Source of the DNA: Alistipes sp.
GTDB lineage: Bacteria; Bacillota; Clostridia; Oscillospirales; Ruminococcaceae
NCBI GenBank assembly: GCA_023667265.1
Contig: JAMPAJ010000001.1
Span: 1,231,151-1,295,150, forward strand
DNA length: 64,000 bases
Direction: 5' to 3'
Part shown: positions 48,133 through 57,763 of the stretch, piece by piece
Position numbering within the stretch: the first letter of the stretch is position 1
Layout of the letters: the number at the start of each line of letters is the position of its first letter
Made by a program: the position numbers and the translations under genes
Notes under the pieces: model-generated
The model's input: the letters and a program-made list of their open reading frames with translations, nothing else
Told to the model about the DNA's origin: nothing
Database searches by the model: none

Positions 48133-49950
48133 GTGAACGAAAACAATAATAACCAAGTAAAAAAAACGCGCAAGCCTGCCGCTCCGAGAAGAAAGCCGGC
48201 CGCTGCAAAGAAAACACCTGCGGAAGCCAGAACCGCTGCGGCTGAGACTCCGGCAAAGGCAAAACGTACCAGACAGCCCAAAGAAGTCCGCAAAACCCCT
48301 GTACGGATCATCCCTCTCGGCGGTCTTAACGAAATAGGCAAGAATATGACCGTCTTTGAATGTTCAAACGATATGTTCATCCTGGACTGCGGTCTGGCAT
48401 TTCCTGATGCCGATATGCCCGGCGTTGACATCGTTATACCCGATTTCACTTACGTTGAACGGAATGCAGACAAGATCCGCGGCATCGTTATCACACACGG
48501 TCACGAGGATCACATCGGTGGACTTGCCTACCTCCTCAAAAAGGTGAATGTTCCGGTCTATGCAACACGGCTTACTATCGGTCTTATCGAAGGCAAGCTC
48601 CGTGAACAGGGCATCCTGAACAAGGTCAGCCTGAATGTGGTAGAACCGAGAAAAACCGTGAAAATGGGCTGTATGGCTGTCGAGTTCATCAAGGTCAACC
48701 ACTCCATTCCGGATGCCGTGGGAATGGCTATCCACACCCCGGCAGGAATTATCGTTCATACCGGAGATTTCAAGGTGGATTACTCCCCTATCGACGGCAA
48801 AATAATCGACCTCGCTCGTTTCGGCGAGCTTGGAAGCAAGGGCGTTCTCGCGCTTATGGCAGACTCTACAAATGCCGAGCGTTCAGGTTACACACACTCC
48901 GAACGAACTGTCGGCGAATCCTTCGACAGACTTTTCAAAAAGGGCGAGGGAAAGCGTATAATCATTGCCACCTTCTCATCGAACATCCATCGTGTGCAGC
49001 AGATCATCAACTGCGCCGCACGATACGGCAGAAAGGTCGCTGTTTTCGGCAGAAGCATGATAAATGTCATCAATACTGCCATCGAGCTGGGCTATCTTGA
49101 AGTTCCGGACGGCATTATTATTGACATTGATATGATGAATAATTACTCAAACGAGCGTATCGTTCTCATCACAACCGGAAGCCAGGGAGAGCCCATGTCC
49201 GCCCTTACCAGAATGGCTATGAACGACCATAAAAAGGTTAATATCACGCCTATGGATTTCATAATCATCTCCGCGACGCCTATTCCCGGCAACGAAAAAT
49301 ATGTTACACGCGTTGTGAACGAGCTGATGAAATCCGGCGCCGAGGTGGTCTATGAGGCTATGTACGAGGTGCACGTTTCGGGACACGCCTGTCAGGAGGA
49401 GCTCAAGCTTCTCCAGGCTCTCACCAAGCCCAAGTTCTTTATCCCGGTACACGGTGAATACAAGCATCTGAAAAAACACGCCGATCTCGCCCTTCAAATG
49501 GGAATGTCGAGAGAAAATATCATTATTGCGGAAATAGGAAACGTTATAGAAACAGACGGCGTTTCCATGAAGGTGGTTTCGCAGGTTCCTTCGGGACGCG
49601 TTCTTGTGGACGGTCTCGGCGTGGGCGATGTCGGCTCTATCGTTCTCCGTGACAGAAAGCATCTCGCTCAGGACGGACTCATAATCATAGTTATCGGCAT
49701 AGACAGATCGGTCAACGAGGTCGTTGCAGGTCCGGACATAATTTCCCGCGGATTCGTATATGTCCGGGAATCCGAGGAGCTTTTCGTTGAAGCAAGAAAT
49801 CTGCTGAGAAGAACCCTTTCCGGCTGCTCCAATGCGGAAATGCACGAATGGACTACACTGAAGGGCAAGCTCCGCGACGCACTTTCCGACTATATCTACC
49901 AGAAAACCAAGAGAAGTCCGATGATACTGCCGATCATTATGGACATTTAA
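48133..49950 (+). CDS. rnj: Ribonuclease J
   Basis: Endo/5'-exoribonuclease for mRNA turnover and rRNA maturation. 605 residues. A basic Ala/Lys/Pro extension (about 1-55, KKTRKPAAPRRKPAAAKKT...) precedes the MBL/beta-CASP core: VRIIPLGGLNEIGKNM, VITHGHEDHIGGLAYLL (Zn), HTGDFKVDYSP, ADSTNAERSGYT, TTGSQGEPMSAL, VSGHACQEE and FIPVHGEYKHL. The extension resembles the disordered tails that help RNases contact RNA or ribosomes. Start is a GTG with GTGAGG upstream. Confidence 0.95.
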   Translation: MNENNNNQVKKTRKPAAPRRKPAAAKKTPAEARTAAAETPAKAKRTRQPKEVRKTPVRIIPLGGLNEIGKNMTVFECSNDMFILDCGLAFPDADMPGVDIVIPDFTYVERNADKIRGIVITHGHEDHIGGLAYLLKKVNVPVYATRLTIGLIEGKLREQGILNKVSLNVVEPRKTVKMGCMAVEFIKVNHSIPDAVGMAIHTPAGIIVHTGDFKVDYSPIDGKIIDLARFGELGSKGVLALMADSTNAERSGYTHSERTVGESFDRLFKKGEGKRIIIATFSSNIHRVQQIINCAARYGRKVAVFGRSMINVINTAIELGYLEVPDGIIIDIDMMNNYSNERIVLITTGSQGEPMSALTRMAMNDHKKVNITPMDFIIISATPIPGNEKYVTRVVNELMKSGAEVVYEAMYEVHVSGHACQEELKLLQALTKPKFFIPVHGEYKHLKKHADLALQMGMSRENIIIAEIGNVIETDGVSMKVVSQVPSGRVLVDGLGVGDVGSIVLRDRKHLAQDGLIIIVIGIDRSVNEVVAGPDIISRGFVYVRESEELFVEARNLLRRTLSGCSNAEMHEWTTLKGKLRDALSDYIYQKTKRSPMILPIIMDI

Positions 49951-49962
49951 GGAGTCTGAAAA

Positions 49963-51954
49963 GTGAAAAATAAATTTCCGGCATCCATTCTGACCGTGGT
50001 GCTTGTTGTACTACTGAGCCAGGTTTTCCTGTCTCTGGCGCTTTTCAAATTCGATAGAACATACGGACTTGTCGGATTCGTACTGTCAGCATTTACGGCG
50101 ATCCTGATGATAATTTCAGCCGCCGCATTTTCCCGGAACTCCATAAAGCGCATTTCCAGAATGAATGCACACCTGGAGACCTCCGCTGCCGAATATATGA
50201 ACAGCCTGCCTGCCCCTATCGCGGTCATCGACCCTGACGGCAAGATCGTCTGGTACAACTGCACATTTCTCGACAGGATAAGCAGCGGAAACGATGTTTA
50301 CGGTCTTGATTTCCAGGAACTTCTGAAGCTCGATATTTTATCGATCCAGGAGGGCAATACTTCAGAATGTCAGGTTAACGGCTCAAGCTACCGGATAATG
50401 CTGGAAAAATTCAGCGAAAACGACATCTCGTTCCTTATTATATATTTCCATGACATATCCGAGTACCACGATCTGAGGAGGCTTCACGCCGAGACCAGAC
50501 CGAACGTTGTCGTCATAACGATCGACACCTATGAGGAGATAATGCAGAATGCCAAGGAAACCGAAAAAGCGCGTGTTTCCGTAGAAATGGAGCAGCTTAT
50601 GGAGCAGTTCATGGGCAGTACCAACGGCTTTGTAAAGAAAATTTCCTCAAATACGTTTTACGCAGTCATCGAGAATCAGCATCTTGAAGAAAAAATCAGC
50701 AACCGCTTCAGGATACTCGACCTTGCACGAGGTATAAAAATTGCCGGAAAGTACCCTCTTACGCTGTCTATCGGCGTAGGTGCAGGCGCAGAATCTCTTG
50801 CAGACAGCGAAAAGATCGCACGGCAGTGTCTCGATATGGCTCTCGGACGAGGCGGAGATCAGGCTGTTGTGAAAACGGAAAACGGCTACCGCTTTTTCGG
50901 AGGAGTTTCCAAGGGCGTGGAGAAGATGTCCCAGACGAAAACGCGTATTATCGCCAACGCCATGCAGGACGTTATCATGAACGCCTCTACGGTATATATT
51001 ATGGGACACCGCTTCGGAGACCTCGATTCCGTCGGCTCTTCATGCGGTCTTGCCGGAGCTCTGCGTCTTCTCGGAAAGGATGTACACATAGTAGTTGACA
51101 GGCAGAAAAATCTCGCACCGAATCTCATTGACGCTGTTGAAAAACAGGCAGGCGAAGGGCTGTTTATCACTCCGTCTGCGGCAATTTCATCAGTCGGCGA
51201 CAACGACCTGCTCATAATAGTTGACATCCACAACAAGGACTTTATCGAGTCGCCGGAGCTGTATCAGAGATGCAGGCAGGTCGTCGTAATAGACCACCAT
51301 CGCAAAACCGTCAATTTCATCGACAACGCCGTTATTTTCCACCACGAGCCCTACGCTTCGTCGGCATCGGAAATGGTAACGGAGATCATAAGATATTTCA
51401 ATTTCAAAAGCGACGAAAAGCTTCCTACGATCTATGCGGAGGCTCTTCTCGCCGGAATTATGCTCGATACGAAGAATTTCGTCATGCGTACCGGCGTTCA
51501 TACATTCGAGGCTGCGGCATTCCTTAAAAAGCTGGGCGCGGACACGGTGGCTGTAAAGCTGCTTTTCTCCAATTCCTTTGACTCGTACAAAAGAAAATCC
51601 CAAATAGTCGCCGCCGCGAAAATACACAGCAAATGCGCAATTGCCGCCGCTGATTTCAAATCAGACGACATACGCATCGTTGCACCGCAGGCAGCGGACG
51701 AGCTGCTGTACATAACCGACGTGGACGCTTCGTTCGTGCTCTATAAAACAGGCGGCACGGTGAACATCTCAGCCCGTTCCCTCGGCGCAGTGAACGTTCA
51801 GGTCATTATGGAAAAGCTCGGAGGCGGCGGTCACCAGACTATGGCTGCCGTACAGCTTGAAAACAAAACAGTTCAGGAAGCCGTAAAGGCTCTCATAAAA
51901 GCAATTGATGCCCGTGAAAAGGAAACGGAGCAGACCGAGAGCCTGTGTTCATAG
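49963..51954 (+). CDS. gdpP: GdpP-type c-di-AMP phosphodiesterase
   Basis: 663 residues: two membrane helices (about 7-55), PAS-like domain (75-170), degenerate GGDEF domain (180-310), then DHH/DHHA1. DHH motifs are VYIMGHRFGDLDSVGSS, LLIIVDIHN, VVVIDHHRK and the DHHA1 GGGGHQTMAAV. It hydrolyses c-di-AMP, opposing CdaA encoded at 11815. Start is a GTG with AAGGAG upstream, 12 bp after rnj. The last codons and the TAG stop lie inside the terminal repeat of the element at 51939-52100, so the C-terminal few residues (ESLCS) come from an insertion. Confidence 0.94.
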   Translation: MKNKFPASILTVVLVVLLSQVFLSLALFKFDRTYGLVGFVLSAFTAILMIISAAAFSRNSIKRISRMNAHLETSAAEYMNSLPAPIAVIDPDGKIVWYNCTFLDRISSGNDVYGLDFQELLKLDILSIQEGNTSECQVNGSSYRIMLEKFSENDISFLIIYFHDISEYHDLRRLHAETRPNVVVITIDTYEEIMQNAKETEKARVSVEMEQLMEQFMGSTNGFVKKISSNTFYAVIENQHLEEKISNRFRILDLARGIKIAGKYPLTLSIGVGAGAESLADSEKIARQCLDMALGRGGDQAVVKTENGYRFFGGVSKGVEKMSQTKTRIIANAMQDVIMNASTVYIMGHRFGDLDSVGSSCGLAGALRLLGKDVHIVVDRQKNLAPNLIDAVEKQAGEGLFITPSAAISSVGDNDLLIIVDIHNKDFIESPELYQRCRQVVVIDHHRKTVNFIDNAVIFHHEPYASSASEMVTEIIRYFNFKSDEKLPTIYAEALLAGIMLDTKNFVMRTGVHTFEAAAFLKKLGADTVAVKLLFSNSFDSYKRKSQIVAAAKIHSKCAIAAADFKSDDIRIVAPQAADELLYITDVDASFVLYKTGGTVNISARSLGAVNVQVIMEKLGGGGHQTMAAVQLENKTVQEAVKALIKAIDAREKETEQTESLCS

Positions 51955-52100
51955 GATAAGCCGCGCGGATTTTCGGCAAATTTTGCCGATTACTGCGTTG
52001 AAAATCCTTGACATACATCAAGTATGCCTGCGGATTTTCGCCTTGCACTCGGCAAAATTATGCTCGAAAATCCGCACATCTTCCCTATTAACACAGGCTC
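51939..52100. repeat. MITE-like nested palindrome, family 2
   Basis: 162 bp bounded by GAGCCTGTGTTCATAGG (51939-51955) and CCTATTAACACAGGCTC (52084-52100), complementary at 16 of 17 positions. Inside are further inverted arms (GCGGATTTTCGGCAAATTTTG... and ...GCTCGAAAATCCGC) around a central hairpin GACATAC-ATCAA-GTATGCCTGCG (52010-52032). The outer and middle arms differ from family 1 but the centre is the same as at 28896-28917. No coding capacity. The left end overlaps the gdpP stop codon. Confidence 0.88.
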
Positions 52101-52128
52101 TGAATAATTTTTGAAAGGATAAGATATT

Positions 52129-52575
52129 ATGAAGGTAATTTATTTGCAGGATGTTAAAGGCTCTGGCAAAAAGGGCGAGGTAAAGAACGTGGCTGACGGC
52201 TACGCAAGAAATATGCTGCTGCCGAAGGGACTGGCTGTAGAGGCTACTCCCGAGAATATGACAAAGCTTGCAGGACAGAAATCTTCTGCCCAGTTTAAGT
52301 TCGACACTGAGAAAAAGGCTGCGGAGGAGGCTGCTGCAAGGATCAAGGATAAGAAGCTCGTGATAAAGGCGAAGGCAGGTTCTAACGACCGTCTTTTCGG
52401 CTCTGTTACGGCTGCTCATGTAGCTGACGCCCTTGAAGCTCAGCTTGGGGTGAAAACTGATAAGAAAAAGATCTCGCTCAGCACAGATATCAAGAATTTC
52501 GGAACATATAAGGCTGTTGTCAAGCTGTTTACAGGCATTTCCGCCGAGGTTGACATCGAGGTAGTCGAGGGATGA
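52129..52575 (+). CDS. rplI: Ribosomal protein bL9
   Basis: 148 residues: [30 protein letters not shown] at its N-terminal domain (only the first part quoted by position: residues 1-30), the connecting helix, and the C-terminal domain with [19 protein letters not shown]. Standard length. GAAAGGAT precedes the ATG. It overlaps dnaB by 4 bp, the usual rplI-dnaB pairing. Confidence 0.97.
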   Translation: MKVIYLQDVKGSGKKGEVKNVADGYARNMLLPKGLAVEATPENMTKLAGQKSSAQFKFDTEKKAAEEAAARIKDKKLVIKAKAGSNDRLFGSVTAAHVADALEAQLGVKTDKKKISLSTDIKNFGTYKAVVKLFTGISAEVDIEVVEG

Positions 52576-53927
52576 GCGAAAATTCGCCATTCGCCCTCGA
52601 TCCGGGAGAGTTCGCCCACAGCATAGAGGCTGAGCAGTCGGTCATCGGCTCGGTCCTTGCAGATCCTTCCGTTCTGCCGCAGGTGCTTGAGAAGCTGAAG
52701 CCGGACTACTTTTACAGCGAAAACCACAAGAAGCTCTTTTCTATAATTTCCAGAATGTTCACTGGCGGCGTCAATGTTGACGTTGTAACGCTTCTCAACG
52801 AGGCTGTAAAGGAGCACGTTTTTGAGACTGCTGCTGACGGAAAACGCTATCTCTCGGAAATAGCCGGGACTCTTCCTACAGTCTCAAATGTTGACAGCTA
52901 CTGCAAGATCGTCTCCGATAAGTACTATATCCGCGCTCTGGGCTGTACTGCGCGTTCCATCCTTGAAGAGGTGCGCGAGGCTGAGCAGGACGCAGAGCTG
53001 CTTATCGACTCGGCAGAGCAGAAAATCTACAATATCCGCCAGGGCAGGAACGTAACAGGTCTTGCTCATATTTCAGACGCTGTTCTGGAGGCATATGACA
53101 GGCTGGGAAAAATTACCGGTGAGGACAAAGACAAGTATATGGCGGCACGAAGCGGCTTTTCAAAGCTGGACGAGATAACCTCGGGACTTAACAAATCAGA
53201 CCTTATTATCATTGCCGCCCGTCCTGCAATGGGAAAAACCTCCTTTGCCATGAATATCGCCACAAATGTTGCAAAACGAAGCGATAAGAATGTGGTCGTA
53301 TTCAATCTTGAGATGGGCAAGGAGCAGCTTGCTACACGTCTGCTTTCGACGGAATCTCTCATCGAATCATCCGCCCTGAGAAGCGGCAGAATATCTACCG
53401 AGCAGTGGGTGAGGCTTGCGGCAAGCGCGTCGTTTCTGAGCACTCTCCATATGTATATCGACGACACTGGCAGCATTACCGTTCAGCAGATGAAGGCGAA
53501 GCTGCGGCGTGTGGAAAATCTCGGGCTTGTGGTCATCGACTATTTGCAGCTTATGGGCTCTTCCTCACGGTCGGACAACAGAGTACAGGTAATTTCTGAG
53601 ATAACTCGTCAGCTTAAACTTATGGCGAAGGAGCTTGACGTTCCCATTCTGCTTCTTTCCCAGCTTTCGAGAGCTGTTGACAGCCGTCCCGATAAACGAC
53701 CGGTCATGTCGGATCTGCGTGAATCTGGCTCTATCGAGCAGGACGCGGACATAGTGCTCTTCCTCTACCGTGACGATTACTACAATCCGGACACGGCGGA
53801 AAAGAACATCTCCGAGTGCATCATTTCAAAAAACAGACACGGCGAGACAGGAAAGGTCAAGCTCGCCTGGAACGGTCAGTTCACAAGGTTCTCGGATCTT
53901 GAATATACCGCGCCGCCGGAGGCATAA
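52572..53927 (+). CDS. dnaB: Replicative DNA helicase DnaB
   Basis: 451 residues, hexameric replication-fork helicase (DnaC of Bacillus nomenclature). N-terminal DnaG-interacting domain ([19 protein letters not shown]), then the RecA core: [18 protein letters not shown] (Walker A), [13 protein letters not shown] (Walker B), [19 protein letters not shown] and [14 protein letters not shown]. No intein. Start ATG overlaps the rplI stop. Confidence 0.97.
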   Translation: MSENSPFALDPGEFAHSIEAEQSVIGSVLADPSVLPQVLEKLKPDYFYSENHKKLFSIISRMFTGGVNVDVVTLLNEAVKEHVFETAADGKRYLSEIAGTLPTVSNVDSYCKIVSDKYYIRALGCTARSILEEVREAEQDAELLIDSAEQKIYNIRQGRNVTGLAHISDAVLEAYDRLGKITGEDKDKYMAARSGFSKLDEITSGLNKSDLIIIAARPAMGKTSFAMNIATNVAKRSDKNVVVFNLEMGKEQLATRLLSTESLIESSALRSGRISTEQWVRLAASASFLSTLHMYIDDTGSITVQQMKAKLRRVENLGLVVIDYLQLMGSSSRSDNRVQVISEITRQLKLMAKELDVPILLLSQLSRAVDSRPDKRPVMSDLRESGSIEQDADIVLFLYRDDYYNPDTAEKNISECIISKNRHGETGKVKLAWNGQFTRFSDLEYTAPPEA

Positions 53928-53928
53928 T

Positions 53929-55299
53929 ATGAGCAGTATGCTTGATAAAATAAAGACGCTTTGTCTTGAATACAATATGATAAGTCCGGGCGACGAGGTG
54001 ATTTGCGGTCTTTCGGGAGGTGCGGACAGCGTCTGCCTGCTGCTGACTCTTCTTCGGCTTTCGGCGGAAATGGATTTTAGCCTGGAAGCTGTTCACGTGA
54101 ACCACTGCCTGCGAGGTGGAGAAAGCGACAGAGACGAGAGCTTCTGCCGCAGACTGTGCGACGAGCTCGGGGTTTACATTCATGTTGAACACTGCGATGT
54201 GAAAAGCTATGCCGAAAGACATTCACTCTCTGTTGAGACGGCTGCCCGGGAAATGCGCTATCAGTTTTTTTCAGCGGTTTCTCATGGCAAAAAGATCGCC
54301 ACGGCTCACAATGCCGACGATAATCTTGAAACAATGCTGCTGAATCTTGTCCGCGGCTCCGGAATAAAGGGTATCGCAGGTATTCCGCCTGTTCGCGGCA
54401 ATATCGTGAGACCGCTTCTTGCTGTAAGCCGATGTGAGATAGAGGAATATCTCCGTGATTGCGGTCAGTCATTTGTCACTGACAGTACCAATTTATCGGA
54501 CGATTATACACGCAACAAGCTGCGGCACAATGTAATTCCAATGCTGAAGCAGATAAACGGATCTCTCACGGAAACTGCTGTGAGAACGGCACGTGTACTG
54601 CGCAGCGAAAATGATTTCATAGAAGCTGAGACCAGGAACGCATATGAGGATTGTCTGGAAAACGGCTCTCTGCGCGGAATTTCCGCTTATTCACAGGTTG
54701 TCCGGCGGCGGTGCATAGCCCGGCTCGTATGTGATGGTATTCCCTCCAACAGCTCTCTTATTTCGGAGAAAAAACTGGCGGATTGGGACAAAATTGCAGT
54801 TAACGGTGGAAAGTTCAATATTTCCGGAGAATTTTTTCTCACCTCCGACGGCAACACAGTCTGCCTGGAAAAAATCCCACGCCAAAAAACTCGGGAGGAG
54901 ATCAGCTCTCCTCTTCAACTGGGCAAAAACAGGCTTTTTGACGATCATGTACTGTTATGTGAGCTTGTGGAATGTGATAATATGGAGAAAATTTCGTTTG
55001 TTCATAAAAATTCCACAATTAACTGGCTGGATTATGATAAAATAATAGGAAGAGCTGTTGTCAGAAGCAGGAAAAACGGCGACCGTATACAGCTGAAAGG
55101 TCGGAGCTTCACTTCGTCCGTAAAAAAATTGATAAATGAACGAATTCCCACATCTCTCAGACCATTCCTCCACTTTATCGAGGACGAGGGGGGAACGATA
55201 TACGGAGATGAAATCGGTATCGCTCAGCGCGTCTGCCCGGATGAAAATACCCGGCGTTTGCTGAAAATAACGGTTTTACGGGAAGAAAGGAGATCGTGA
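53929..55299 (+). CDS. tilS: tRNA(Ile)-lysidine synthase
   Basis: Adds lysine to C34 of tRNA-Ile(CAU). 456 residues. PP-loop motif VICGLSGGADSVCLLL near residue 27, then VNHCLRGGESDRDE and TAHNADDNLETMLLNLVRGSG, and the C-terminal TilS domains (RSRKNGDRIQLKG, KKLINERIPTSLR). GGAGG 6 nt before the ATG at 53929, one base after the dnaB stop, fixes the start; a longer frame overlaps dnaB without a ribosome site. The tilS-ftsH order is common in Firmicutes. Confidence 0.94.
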   Translation: MSSMLDKIKTLCLEYNMISPGDEVICGLSGGADSVCLLLTLLRLSAEMDFSLEAVHVNHCLRGGESDRDESFCRRLCDELGVYIHVEHCDVKSYAERHSLSVETAAREMRYQFFSAVSHGKKIATAHNADDNLETMLLNLVRGSGIKGIAGIPPVRGNIVRPLLAVSRCEIEEYLRDCGQSFVTDSTNLSDDYTRNKLRHNVIPMLKQINGSLTETAVRTARVLRSENDFIEAETRNAYEDCLENGSLRGISAYSQVVRRRCIARLVCDGIPSNSSLISEKKLADWDKIAVNGGKFNISGEFFLTSDGNTVCLEKIPRQKTREEISSPLQLGKNRLFDDHVLLCELVECDNMEKISFVHKNSTINWLDYDKIIGRAVVRSRKNGDRIQLKGRSFTSSVKKLINERIPTSLRPFLHFIEDEGGTIYGDEIGIAQRVCPDENTRRLLKITVLREERRS

Positions 55300-55300
55300 T

Positions 55301-57172
55301 TTGACACCAAGAAAAAACAGAGGAATCTTTACTTATTTGATTTTTATAGTTCTCTCGATAATCTGTATTTATTTTGTCATTTCCAAAATGGGAAGTACAG
55401 GTGAGCAGGTCCAGTATACCGAGGTTGTCAAGCACTTCGACGATTTCGAGGTCGCTGAATACGAGCTGGATCTTGGCACCGGCGAGCTGAAATACAAACT
55501 GCGCGGTGATGATACAGTGCATAAGTATGAAGTTCCGAATGTCCAGCTTTTCCTCAACGATACCGAGGATTACCGCCAGGAATACAACAAGAAGTACGCG
55601 GACGCTCCGCTGATACAGAACTATATCAAGATAACCGACAGATCATGGCTGCTGTCGCTTATTCCGGTGGTTATTACTATAGGTCTTGGAATTTTCATTC
55701 TCTACTTTATGATGCGTCAGAACGGAGGCGGAAAATACAACAGCTTCGGTAAAGCCACCATGAAGCATCAGGCTGAAGGTAAAAAAGCCAAATTCAGCGA
55801 CGTTGCAGGTGCAGATGAGGAAAAACAGGAGCTTTCTGAGATCGTTGACTTCCTGAAAAATCCCAAGAAATATTCCGGTATCGGCGCGAAAATACCCAGC
55901 GGCGTTCTTCTGCTCGGCCCCCCCGGAACAGGTAAAACTCTCCTTGCGAGAGCGGTTGCCGGCGAGGCTGGCTGTCCGTTCTTCCCGATTTCCGGTTCGG
56001 ATTTCGTGGAAATGTTCGTGGGCGTCGGCGCTTCACGCGTAAGAGATCTGTTTGAGCAGGCTAAGAAAAATGCTCCGGCTATCATATTTATTGATGAGAT
56101 CGACGCGGTGGGCAGACACAGAGGTGCAGGTCTCGGCGGCGGTCATGATGAACGCGAACAGACGCTGAACCAGCTTCTCGTTGAAATGGACGGCTTTACC
56201 GGAAACGAAAATGTCATCGTTATTGCGGCAACTAACCGCCGCGATATTCTCGATCCCGCGCTCCTCCGCCCCGGTCGGTTCGACAGACAAATCGTTGTTG
56301 GCTATCCCGATGTAAAGGGACGCGAAGAGATACTGAACGTCCACGCAAAGAATAAGCCCTTTGCTCCTGACGTTGACCTGAAGATAATTGCTCAGACAAC
56401 TCAGGGCTTCACAGGAGCTGACCTTGAAAATCTTCTTAACGAGGCTGCGCTCCTTGCCGCAAGAGCCGACAGAATGGCAATTACGGAGAAAGACATTGAA
56501 GAGGCGACTATGAAGGTCATTGCAGGTCCGGAGAAAAAATCCAGAATTGTAACCGAACACGACAAAATGGTCACCGCATATCACGAGGCTGGTCATGCTG
56601 TTGCCGCCTATAATCTGCCGACGCAGGATAAGGTGCACCAGGTAACGATAATTCAGCGCGGCATGGCAGCTGGTCTTACTGTTACGCGCCCTGATACCGA
56701 TGATATGCACGTTTCCAAAAAGCAGATGAGCGAGCAGCTTATTATGCTTCTCGGCGGACGTGTTGCGGAGGAAATTTTCCTTGACGATATCTGTACGGGA
56801 GCGTCAAACGATATTGAGCGCGCCACAAGCACTGCAAGAAATATGGTTACAAAGTACGGCTTCTCCGAGAAGCTCGGCACGGTCGTTTATGGCTCCGACA
56901 ACGACGAAGTGTTCCTTGGCAAGGACTACGGTCACACCAGAAATTACAGCGAGGCTGTTGCAGCAGAGATCGACGAGGAGGTACGCCGCCTTATCGAAGA
57001 TGCCTACACGAAGTGCAAGGAGCTGCTTTCACGCAATGCCGAAAAGATGCACAAGCTTGCAGGCTACCTGCTTAAATACGAAAAGATTGACGGCGATACC
57101 TTTGTAAAGCTTATGGATGGCGAAAACGTAGACCCTGAACCGGTTGAACCGCAGGAATCTACTGAAGAATAA
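55301..57172 (+). CDS. ftsH: ATP-dependent zinc metalloprotease FtsH
   Basis: 623 residues: two membrane helices (about 9-28 and 112-133) around a short external domain. The AAA+ domain follows: [20 protein letters not shown] (Walker A), [13 protein letters not shown] (Walker B), [19 protein letters not shown] (SRH). The protease domain has the Zn site [12 protein letters not shown]. It degrades misfolded membrane proteins and regulators. Start is a TTG at 55301 with AAAGGAG upstream; no ATG is suitably placed. Confidence 0.97.
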   Translation: MTPRKNRGIFTYLIFIVLSIICIYFVISKMGSTGEQVQYTEVVKHFDDFEVAEYELDLGTGELKYKLRGDDTVHKYEVPNVQLFLNDTEDYRQEYNKKYADAPLIQNYIKITDRSWLLSLIPVVITIGLGIFILYFMMRQNGGGKYNSFGKATMKHQAEGKKAKFSDVAGADEEKQELSEIVDFLKNPKKYSGIGAKIPSGVLLLGPPGTGKTLLARAVAGEAGCPFFPISGSDFVEMFVGVGASRVRDLFEQAKKNAPAIIFIDEIDAVGRHRGAGLGGGHDEREQTLNQLLVEMDGFTGNENVIVIAATNRRDILDPALLRPGRFDRQIVVGYPDVKGREEILNVHAKNKPFAPDVDLKIIAQTTQGFTGADLENLLNEAALLAARADRMAITEKDIEEATMKVIAGPEKKSRIVTEHDKMVTAYHEAGHAVAAYNLPTQDKVHQVTIIQRGMAAGLTVTRPDTDDMHVSKKQMSEQLIMLLGGRVAEEIFLDDICTGASNDIERATSTARNMVTKYGFSEKLGTVVYGSDNDEVFLGKDYGHTRNYSEAVAAEIDEEVRRLIEDAYTKCKELLSRNAEKMHKLAGYLLKYEKIDGDTFVKLMDGENVDPEPVEPQESTEE

Positions 57173-57180
57173 CTATTATC

Positions 57181-57212
57181 AAAAGCTCCCAGTCGGGGGC
57201 TTTTGATTTTTT
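57181..57212 (+). terminator. Terminator after ftsH
   Basis: AAAAGCTCCC, loop AGTC, GGGGGCTTTT with one G:T pair, then GATTTTTT. Confidence 0.85.
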
Positions 57213-57224
57213 CGTAAAATCCGG

Positions 57225-57253
57225 TTGACTTATGTCGGAAAATGTGATATAAT
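57225..57253 (+). promoter_or_regulatory. Promoter of the PH-domain gene
   Basis: TTGACT (57225-57230), 17 bp, TATAAT (57248-57253). Leader about 70 nt. Confidence 0.82.
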
Positions 57254-57328
57254 TATAGTTGAATCAGTACGGAAAAACAGAGCGTCGCTTGCTGCCGATC
57301 GCGAGTGTGCCGCAAAAGGAGTTATACT

Positions 57329-57733
57329 ATGTCGAAAAATGAAATAGATTACGTTTGGACAGACAAAAAACGCACGATTTTCGGTCTTCCATGGTCATTT
57401 ACACGTTACTATCTGACAAAAACCAAGTTCATTACCCGTGTAGGATTTTTCAGCGTTAAAGAGGACGAGATCGACCTGTATAAAATAATCGACAAAAGCG
57501 TGCAGAGATCGTTTTTGCAGCGTCTTTTCGGCTGCGGAACTATTACTATTCACAGCAAAGACAAGGATACGCCTGAGAAAATCGTCCACAGCGTAAAACA
57601 GGTTCGTGCTGTCTCAAATCTCATTGACAAATACATGAATCGTATGCGCGATCAGTATAATATCCGCGGTCGTGACCTTATGGGCGGATGTCACGACGAT
57701 CATCATGACGACGATGACTGCGATATCATTTGA
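57329..57733 (+). CDS. Small PH-domain protein with His/Asp-rich tail
   Basis: 134 residues without membrane segments, forming one bacterial PH (DUF304-like) module: YLTKTKFITRVGFFSVKEDEIDLYKIIDKSVQRS... GTITIHSKDK... The last residues are GGCHDDHHDDDDCDII, a possible metal-binding tail flanked by two Cys. AAAAGGAG precedes the ATG at 57329. The partner and role are unknown. The FkbM methyltransferase gene follows after 30 bp and may share the promoter. Confidence 0.78.
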   Translation: MSKNEIDYVWTDKKRTIFGLPWSFTRYYLTKTKFITRVGFFSVKEDEIDLYKIIDKSVQRSFLQRLFGCGTITIHSKDKDTPEKIVHSVKQVRAVSNLIDKYMNRMRDQYNIRGRDLMGGCHDDHHDDDDCDII

Positions 57734-57763
57734 TATTCTTAATCTGACTATACGGAGTGTTGT

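Noticed and set aside
53770-53928. Extended tilS start overlapping dnaB
   Set aside because: No ribosome site and an unrelated sequence; GGAGG before the ATG at 53929 and the TilS N-terminus support the shorter form.
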